Part shown: piece after piece, positions 31,348-37,377 of the stretch
Position numbering within the stretch: position 1 is the first letter of the stretch
Layout of the letters: each line of letters opens with the position of its first letter
Assembly: GCA_016214785.1 (NCBI GenBank)
Contig: JACRNV010000011.1
Coordinates: 1 to 37,377, forward strand
Direction: 5' to 3'
Origin: Methanobacteriota archaeon
Lineage (GTDB): Archaea; Thermoplasmatota; Thermoplasmata; SG8-5; JACRNV01
Length of the DNA: 37,377 nucleotides
Program-made: the position numbers and the translations under genes
The notes under the pieces: generated by a model
What the model was told of the DNA's origin: nothing
The model's input: only the letters and a program-made list of their open reading frames with translations
Database searches by the model: none

Positions 31348-31385
31348 GGATTTATCGATAAATCCAATCCCTTGTTAACAATTGT
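31348..31385. promoter_or_regulatory. Palindrome cluster upstream of the giant repeat protein
   Basis: GGATTTATCGATAAATCC (31348-31365) is a perfect 18-bp palindrome. It is followed by TTGTTAACAA and the overlapping AACAATTGTT (about 31373-31386). They lie about 160-190 bp before the TATA box of the 1607-residue gene and are candidate operators. Confidence 0.45.
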
Positions 31386-31539
31386 TAATCATTGATATAT
31401 ATTTATTCTCTTCAAATTTTCCGTATCCTCCCTGTATGCAAACTGCCGATGTCCGCCCTTATATATCGTTTAACACTGCTGGCTATTTAAAGGAAGTCTA
31501 TCTCCGAATAGGCGTTCGCCGAACATGTTATTCGACAAA

Positions 31540-31549
31540 TTTATATACC
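31540..31549 (+). promoter_or_regulatory. TATA box for the giant helical-repeat gene
   Basis: TTTATATACC lies about 62-71 bp before the GTG start, giving a leader of about 40 bases. Confidence 0.65.
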
Positions 31550-31610
31550 ACATGTACAATGAGACGGAATAGGATGGAACGTGGGCTATAGCGTAGGCGA
31601 GGCTTGAAAC

Positions 31611-34600
31611 GTGGCCGGCAGCAGCTACCTGAAAGCGATGCAGATGCGCAAGCAGCTGGAGGAGAAAGCCAAAGAGGCCATCAAGAAGCGCCAGCAGACC
31701 GAGGATCTCCTCACCAGCGCAAAGGACCGGCTCGCTCTCGCCAAGAATTCTGACGTCGACATAAGCAAGGCTGATGAATTTTTCACCAAGTCCAACGCAT
31801 CAATGGCCGACAAGGACTACGACGCTGCGCTGAGCCACGCGCAGCAGGGCGTGTCCGAGCTGGACAAGGCCTATTCCGACGTCGTGCTCACGATCGCCGA
31901 GGCTACCAGCAAGCTCACGGACCTGCTCAAGGAGCAGGGGGTAAACATCGATGAGATTGACAAAATTTTCAGGAACGCCGACTCCGCGCTCGGAAGCGGC
32001 AAGCCCGAGGAGGGGCTGAAGCTCGCCAAGGAAGGATGGGAAGCCGCCGAGAAGGCCGTCCACGAGCGCCTGTCGTCGCAGTTCTCTAGCGCCCAGTCGC
32101 TCATCATGGTCGCGAAGAAGCAGGGGGAGGACGTCGCCGCCGCCGAAGACTTGCTCTCGCGAGCACGCGCTGGCTTGGAATCGCAGGACTACGCGGCGGC
32201 GCTGAGCCTCACGCAGGAATGCCTGGACCTCGTCAGCAGCTCGCTCGACAGCGAGGTCGCCGAGGACCTGGATACCGCCAAGAGCCTCATGCAGACGGCG
32301 AAGGATCTCGGCGCCGACACAGCGAAGGCCGAGGAGCTCATAGCCCGCACCGAGGAGGACGTCGCAGCCTACAATTTCGAGAGAGCCCTCAACTCGGCCA
32401 CGCTGGCTAAGGGGGAATCGGAGAAGGCGCTCGTGCGCGGGCTCTCGGACAGCGGCGACGACTGCGCGCGCGAGATAGCCTCCGCGCAGGAGATCGACGC
32501 CGACACGAAAGTCGCCGCGGACCACCTGAGCAGGTCGCGCCACGCCCTGAAAAACGGCAACTACGAGGAGGCCGTCGCCGCCCTCAAGTCCGCGCGCGAG
32601 GAGTTGAGGAACTCGCAGTTCCAGCGCGTCCTCGCGACGATATCCCTCTCCCGCTCAAAGTTCCTGACGGCCACGAAGATGGGCGCCGACCTCGGCGAGG
32701 CCATGAACTACCTGAACAAGGCCCGCGACGCGCTCAAGGACGCTCGCTTCAAGGAGGCGCTCGAGTTCGCCCAGCTCGGCGACGACGCCGTCGATTCTCT
32801 CGTGCGCGACTACCAGGACTCGGAGGAGTCGCTGAAGCACCTGAGCCAGTCTATCGCCGACGCCATGCAGCTGGGCATCGAGACGAGCATGGCCTCCGAC
32901 TTCTACCAGCAGGCGCAGCAGGCCCTCGAGGCGAGGGAGCTGAACAAGGTGGCCATCCTCGTGCACAAGGGCCTCTCGGAGGTCGAGTCCTCGCTCTATA
33001 AGTTCGCCATGGAGCACTTCGAGATATGCGAGCTCATCGTCAGCACCGGCGACCGGATAGGCGCAAAGATGGACGAGGCCCGCCAGCACATGATAGACTC
33101 CTCGAAGGCCATGCGCGAGAAGCGCTTCATGGACGCCTCCACGCTCGCTGATCAGGCGGCCGCCATGGCCGAGTCGGCCATACGCGACCACGTCGCCGGG
33201 TTCCTCGTCACCGTCGAGCTCGCGCTCTCCCAGGCGGAGATCGTTGACTCCGAAGCTCCCAAGGACCTGCTGGCGCAGGCCAAGGCGTCGTTCGACAAGA
33301 ACGCCTACGACGCCGCATACGACCTCGCGTCCCAGGCATTCTCCGTCGTCGACATGGACAGCTCGCGCAAGGCGCGCGAGATTTTGAATGCGGCCGAAGT
33401 CGAGATATCGCTCGCCCAGACGATGGACTGCGACATCTCGGGCATCCTCGACGCCCTCAGGCAAGCCAACGCCGCATTCGCGCGCAAGGAGTACCCCACC
33501 GTGGTCAAGCTGGCGCAGGACATGAAGGCCAACGCCCGCACGCTGCAGTACGGGGCGGCCGAGCGCGTCTTCTCGAACGCCAAGGTGCTTGCGGTCGAGG
33601 CGAAGAAGATAGGCATCGACATCACCGACATCCGCGAGACGCTCAAGCAGGCCAAGGTCTCATTCGACGCAGAGCAATACAAGAGGGCATTCGAGCTCAG
33701 CGAGACCGTCGTGAAGAGCGCGTCGCGGATGATAGAGCTGCGCAAGAAGGCGTACGACAACATCACGCAGGCCGCCGCGCTGGTGGCCGAGGCCAAGAAG
33801 AACAAGGCCGACGTCGAGCCAGTGATGTCCGTCCTGCTGGACGCGAAGACGTCGTTCGAGCATTTCGACTACCTGCGCGCGGCCGAGCTTGCAGAGAAGG
33901 CCAAGGAGGATACGCGCTCCCTGATGGCCCTCTACACCGCCGCGAACAAGCTCATCACCGTCCGCGACAACATCAAGCTGCTGGAGGGACTGAACGGCGA
34001 GAAGGCCGAGAGCGTCCTCCAGCAGACGGAGAACGTCAAGACGATGCTCAAGGCCAAGGACTACGACCTCGCGCTGTCGGTCCTGGACCGCGTCGAGAAG
34101 GAGGTCAACGACAAGCTGGCCAACCGCGTCTCGGGCCTGATTTCCGAGGCCGAGGCGGGCATCGAGGACGCGGTCGAGATAGGCATCAAGGTCGATTCCG
34201 CCACCGCGCTCGTGCAGAAGGGGCGCAACTACATGGCCGCGCACGCCTTCAAGGAGGCAATCGAGTCCGTGCAAGCCGCCAAGAAGGATGTGGAGGGCAT
34301 ACGCGAGATGAGCCAGCGGGCCGCGCGGCTCGTCAAGGAGGCGCACGAGCGCGTCGGGGAGTGCGAGAGCATGCACGCCGACGCCTCCGAAGCCCGCTCC
34401 ATGCTCGAGAAGGCCATGTCGTCGATCAAATCATCTGATTATTCCCTGGCCATCGAATTCGGCGAGAAGGCCGTCGAGTCCGCGAAGGGCTCCATCACCG
34501 GCTATGTGTCCGATACCCTGCGCACCTTCAAGGTCGCCACCGAGAGGGCCAAGATGGAGGGCGTGAACGTCACCGCCGCCGAGCGGCTCATAGACGAGGC

Positions 34601-36434
34601 CCGCAGGGCCATGGAGGACGGCCATCTCAAGAAGGCGCTAGAGTTCGCCATGAGGTCCGAGGGCGAGCTCGAGAAGGTCGGCCTGCAGCAGGACATGGCG
34701 TCGAAAGCCATAAAAACCGCCGAGGACAAGCTCGCCGATTCCCGCTCCAAGGGCATCTACTCCAGGTCCGCCGAGACGATGCTGTCGAGCGCCCGCGAGA
34801 TGATCAAGAACGGCGATTACGTGAAGGCCCTCGAGGTCGCGGTGCAGAGCGGCGACGAGCTGCACAAGGCGCGCGAGGACTACGACGAGGCCATGGACGC
34901 GCTGAAGAAAGCGCGGGATGCTCTTGCCGTCGCCAAGAAGATTGGCGAGGCCGCGCCCGAGGTCGAGGGCGTCATCAACGCCGCTTCCGAGGCCATCGCC
35001 GGTTTCGAATACTCCGCCGCCAAGGAGAAGGCCAGCGATGCAATCACCGAGGCGAAGCGCCTCTCCTACTCGATGGCGAGCAACCAATTGGTCACGGCGC
35101 ACAACCTGGTGAACACCGCCGCGCGCATCGGCCTCAGGGTGACAGAGGCGCAGACGATGATAACCGAGGCCAAGTCGTTCCTCGACAATTCGAGGTTCGA
35201 GAGCGCCCACGACGCGGCGAAGAGGGCCATAGACTTCGCCACCAACCTGCTGAAGGGGCACACGACCTCCGAGCTCGATTCGGTCAACGCAGAGATACTG
35301 CACGCGGCCCAGCTCGGAGGCGAGACGGCCCAGGCCGAGAAGCTGCTATCCGCGGCGCGGGACGCGCTGAAGGTCGGCAGCTACCAGAGCGCCGTCGAGC
35401 AGGCGAAGAAGGCCCGCGACGCCATAGTCGTGAAGCGCGCGGTCGAGAAGGGCTTCCTCGACCTCACGCAGCAGGCCAGCACCGCCATCACAAACGCCAA
35501 GAAATTCGGGCTGCCGGTGAAGGAAGCCGAGCGGCTGCTCTCCCTGGGCATAGCCGCCGAGGGCACGGACAAGGAGGAGGCCACGAAGCTCGTCAAGCAG
35601 GCCTACGATACGACGGCCAAGGCCCTTGAGGAGTTCAGGCCCATGCTAACGGTCGAGGCCATCTTCGCTTTGCCGCCCAAGAAGGGCGCGTGGGTCGAGG
35701 CGAAGGTCAAGCTCACGAACACGGGCAAGACGTTCGGCAAGGACATCAAGGTCCAGCTCATCGGCGCGGCAGAGATAGACGGGGCCCTCACGGCCGGGGT
35801 GCTGCGCGGGGGCGGCGGGAGCGTCGAGCTGCCTGTGAAGTTCATGTTCACAGAAGCGGGGGAGATACCCCTCGTCATCAAGGCCAGCGCAGTAAGGGCG
35901 CTCGACGGGGCGGAGTTCCTCTCGGAGACCTCGCAGCACGTCCTCGTGACCGGGGAGGTCATGGCCGCAAAACCAGTGTCCAAGTGGATGATAATCCAGG
36001 CCGACGCACCGGGAAAATGCTCCGTCTGCATGGGCAACATAAAGCAGTCGATGAAGGTCGTGAAGTGCTCGTGCGGGCGCGTGATGCACGAGCCCTGCGG
36101 CATGCGCGCGGGGAAGTGCCCCGGCTGCGGCACGATGTTCAAGGGCGATCTGACCGCCAAGGAGGTCGAGGACGAGCTCTTCAACGGCGGCGCGCAGCCC
36201 AGAGCCCCTTCGATGGGGCCAGAGCCGAAGCCCGCACCGACACCAGCTCCACAGGTGGAGAAACCGGCGCCGGCAACACCGCCGACATCTCAGCCAGACC
36301 AGAAAACACCCGAACCACCGGCGGAAAAGGCGCCCGGACAGCCGCCAGCACAGCCACCCACCAGCGATGCAAAAACGGAAGAGCCTCAACCTGAACAGCC
36401 GAAGAAGAAGAGGGTGGCGCTGAGGATACGGTAG
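31611..36434 (+). CDS. Giant helical-repeat protein with C-terminal RING-like zinc finger (1607 residues)
   Basis: From the GTG at 31611 (GAGG about 9 bases upstream). Residues 1 to about 1340 consist of roughly 21 degenerate repeats of about 60-65 residues with the pattern A-x3-L-x2-A-x3-G-(x)-(D)-x3-A-x2-L-x2-A-x6-(D/G)-Y-x2-A-L-x2-A, for example AKSLMQTAKDLGADTAKAEE and AKVLAVEAKKIGIDITDIRE; each looks like two or three helices, so the whole is probably an extended alpha-solenoid. Residues about 1345-1455 form a beta-rich domain (LTVEAIFALP, AKVKLTNTGKTFGKDIKVQL) like the CARDB/Ig type. Residues 1470-1506 are a zinc finger, C-x2-C-x12-C-x-C-x4-H-x2-C-x6-C-x2-C, the C4HC3 order of RING-CH domains. 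A Pro-rich tail ends the protein. There is no signal peptide or membrane segment. Function unknown; scaffolding is inference. Confidence 0.9.
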   Translation: MAGSSYLKAMQMRKQLEEKAKEAIKKRQQTEDLLTSAKDRLALAKNSDVDISKADEFFTKSNASMADKDYDAALSHAQQGVSELDKAYSDVVLTIAEATSKLTDLLKEQGVNIDEIDKIFRNADSALGSGKPEEGLKLAKEGWEAAEKAVHERLSSQFSSAQSLIMVAKKQGEDVAAAEDLLSRARAGLESQDYAAALSLTQECLDLVSSSLDSEVAEDLDTAKSLMQTAKDLGADTAKAEELIARTEEDVAAYNFERALNSATLAKGESEKALVRGLSDSGDDCAREIASAQEIDADTKVAADHLSRSRHALKNGNYEEAVAALKSAREELRNSQFQRVLATISLSRSKFLTATKMGADLGEAMNYLNKARDALKDARFKEALEFAQLGDDAVDSLVRDYQDSEESLKHLSQSIADAMQLGIETSMASDFYQQAQQALEARELNKVAILVHKGLSEVESSLYKFAMEHFEICELIVSTGDRIGAKMDEARQHMIDSSKAMREKRFMDASTLADQAAAMAESAIRDHVAGFLVTVELALSQAEIVDSEAPKDLLAQAKASFDKNAYDAAYDLASQAFSVVDMDSSRKAREILNAAEVEISLAQTMDCDISGILDALRQANAAFARKEYPTVVKLAQDMKANARTLQYGAAERVFSNAKVLAVEAKKIGIDITDIRETLKQAKVSFDAEQYKRAFELSETVVKSASRMIELRKKAYDNITQAAALVAEAKKNKADVEPVMSVLLDAKTSFEHFDYLRAAELAEKAKEDTRSLMALYTAANKLITVRDNIKLLEGLNGEKAESVLQQTENVKTMLKAKDYDLALSVLDRVEKEVNDKLANRVSGLISEAEAGIEDAVEIGIKVDSATALVQKGRNYMAAHAFKEAIESVQAAKKDVEGIREMSQRAARLVKEAHERVGECESMHADASEARSMLEKAMSSIKSSDYSLAIEFGEKAVESAKGSITGYVSDTLRTFKVATERAKMEGVNVTAAERLIDEARRAMEDGHLKKALEFAMRSEGELEKVGLQQDMASKAIKTAEDKLADSRSKGIYSRSAETMLSSAREMIKNGDYVKALEVAVQSGDELHKAREDYDEAMDALKKARDALAVAKKIGEAAPEVEGVINAASEAIAGFEYSAAKEKASDAITEAKRLSYSMASNQLVTAHNLVNTAARIGLRVTEAQTMITEAKSFLDNSRFESAHDAAKRAIDFATNLLKGHTTSELDSVNAEILHAAQLGGETAQAEKLLSAARDALKVGSYQSAVEQAKKARDAIVVKRAVEKGFLDLTQQASTAITNAKKFGLPVKEAERLLSLGIAAEGTDKEEATKLVKQAYDTTAKALEEFRPMLTVEAIFALPPKKGAWVEAKVKLTNTGKTFGKDIKVQLIGAAEIDGALTAGVLRGGGGSVELPVKFMFTEAGEIPLVIKASAVRALDGAEFLSETSQHVLVTGEVMAAKPVSKWMIIQADAPGKCSVCMGNIKQSMKVVKCSCGRVMHEPCGMRAGKCPGCGTMFKGDLTAKEVEDELFNGGAQPRAPSMGPEPKPAPTPAPQVEKPAPATPPTSQPDQKTPEPPAEKAPGQPPAQPPTSDAKTEEPQPEQPKKKRVALRIR

Positions 36435-36457
36435 AGATATATTCTACGGAACCTAAT

Positions 36458-37207
36458 TTAAGAAAATCTACTTGTATATGCATGGCATAAATCGTCTATA
36501 AATGTAAGATAATGAACCTTACTACCAATGGCGGGAGCTGGTTCTCGAGTATGGATTGTACATATTGCACCTTCCTGGTTGCTATAATCTACTATAATGA
36601 CTCCCATGGCATCCAAACCCTTTCCACCAGTAGGAGAGTCCGCACGTGGAACAGTTTCAAACATTTGTATCGATTCAGCGACTAATCGTTCTACATTATG
36701 GTGTTCAGTAATTCCATCGGTTCTAAGTGGAGAGTAAAAAGTGGGAGAGATGTTTATGACTAACAGCCCCCCGACAACTGTCTTTTGATTCACTGCATGT
36801 AAATTATTGTGTAACGCATCAATATCTCTGACACGATTTCTCCTTGCCTTTCCATGCTCAGTCATTATTGATTTGGCATCGACTGCTAACCATATCTCTT
36901 TTGGTGTTCCTCTAGGAGGTAAAATATTATTTGTTTCTAATTGGCTTTTATCTCCACATGGTCCAACGACTAAATCAATTGTCCATTTTAACGGCGATGA
37001 TGGGTTCACCGTATAATTTAATTTGTAACAAATAGAATGTTCTTCAGTATGTTTTTTGAATAGTGGACATCGATATGCTAGATCTGATACTAATTTCTCA
37101 CAGATAAAATCGCCATGCTTTGAGGAACGGGGATGATATCGGTGAGCAGTTAAGTAATTTACAAATTCTACATCTGCGAATTTATGTTGGCTATTCACTT
37201 GTCCCAA
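36458..37207 (-). CDS. Putative type II restriction endonuclease
   Basis: 249 residues. The segments WTIDLVVGP and IWLAVDAKSIMTEHGKARRN carry a plausible PD-(D/E)xK nuclease core (Asp in TIDLV; Asp-Ala-Lys in VDAKS), followed by NRVRDIDALHNNL and VGGLLVINISPTF, as in restriction enzymes. It lies directly downstream of a DNA methyltransferase C-terminus on the same strand, which supports the call more than the motif does. The region is much more AT-rich than its neighbours, a sign of recent acquisition. The start is uncertain: TTG at 37207 or GTG at 37198. Confidence 0.68.
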   Translation of the reverse strand: MGQVNSQHKFADVEFVNYLTAHRYHPRSSKHGDFICEKLVSDLAYRCPLFKKHTEEHSICYKLNYTVNPSSPLKWTIDLVVGPCGDKSQLETNNILPPRGTPKEIWLAVDAKSIMTEHGKARRNRVRDIDALHNNLHAVNQKTVVGGLLVINISPTFYSPLRTDGITEHHNVERLVAESIQMFETVPRADSPTGGKGLDAMGVIIVDYSNQEGAICTIHTREPAPAIGSKVHYLTFIDDLCHAYTSRFS

Positions 37208-37229
37208 TAGAACAAACCACTTTATTAAA

Positions 37230-37377
37230 TTATTTATGCAGCTTAAGATCGCATTTTCTGTACAATGTTTGGCAATGTTTTTCCATTCGCTTTTTCGTCA
37301 TATCAAAATAATATGGGTCAATATCAACTCCGATACTATTTCTACCTGATTCGACAGAAGCAACCATGGTAGTTCCT
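37230..37377 (-). CDS. DNA methyltransferase, C-terminal part (cut by the right edge)
   Basis: The last 48 codons are visible. They read GTTMVASVESGRNSIGVDID then PYYFDMTKKRMEKH, the motif I region (GTT...A...GRN-IG-(V/I)DI) that lies at the C-terminal end of amino-methyltransferases with permuted motif order (N4-cytosine or N6-adenine). The stop codon is TAA at 37230-37232, followed by the putative restriction endonuclease 22-31 bases later. The rest of the gene lies outside the window. Confidence 0.85.
   Translation of the reverse strand, partial: GTTMVASVESGRNSIGVDIDPYYFDMTKKRMEKHCQTLYRKCDLKLHK

Noticed and set aside
31382-31591. 69-codon plus-strand frame before the giant repeat gene
   Set aside because: It spans the TATA box of that gene, has no ribosome binding site and no recognisable domain.

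Overview
This 37.4-kb window is archaeal, most likely from a GC-rich Thermoplasmata-like euryarchaeote. The evidence is archaeal ribosomal proteins (eL37, eS1/S3Ae), an archaeal LSm protein, a hexulose-6-phosphate synthase/RraA fusion, archaeal-type Trm1, a Sec11-like signal peptidase, a tRNA-Met with an anticodon-loop intron, TATA boxes 25-35 bp before starts, and GGTG/GAGGTG ribosome binding sites. The lineage below Archaea is inference; no rRNA is present.

Layout. 1-1392: unknown gene broken by a 20-bp tandem duplication and running off the left edge. 1393-1921: gene-free, with three copies of a two-hairpin repeat; a fourth copy lies near 31.3 kb. 1922-2800: ilvE. 2879-8693 (minus): a small membrane-anchored protein, a 1298-residue coiled-coil protein, and a zinc-ribbon coiled-coil protein. 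8899-10652 (minus): LSm, eL37 and the HPS-RraA fusion. 10.7-12.0 kb: AT-richer island with a DDE transposase remnant, a retropepsin-like protease and a DUF5678-type protein. 12071-12823: eS1. 12880-13550: cluster of structured RNA made of two tandem cloverleaf-like units, tRNA-Met and three tandem hairpins. 13599-19719 (minus): two paralogous secreted subtilisins with matching upstream regions. 19860-27622: DUF116, purD, a double GNAT protein, trm1, THEP1 NTPase, a frameshifted endonuclease-III-like gene, signal peptidase and an M18 aminopeptidase. 27768-31120: stand-alone Lrp-type RAM domain, valS, a MIP18/DUF59 protein and tRNA-Gly. 31611-36434: a 1607-residue helical-repeat protein ending in a RING-like zinc finger. 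36458-37377 (minus, AT-rich): a putative restriction endonuclease and the C-terminus of a DNA methyltransferase, probably a recently acquired type II restriction-modification pair.

The most novel material is (1) the RNA cluster around tRNA-Met, (2) the giant repeat protein with a C4HC3 RING-like module, (3) the dispersed two-hairpin repeat family whose stems change sequence but keep pairing, and (4) the shared habit of both tRNA genes of being followed by hairpins that carry an 11-bp copy of the tRNA's own 3' end. Two genes (left edge and endonuclease-III-like) are disrupted by changes of about 20 bp; each may be real decay or an assembly artefact.
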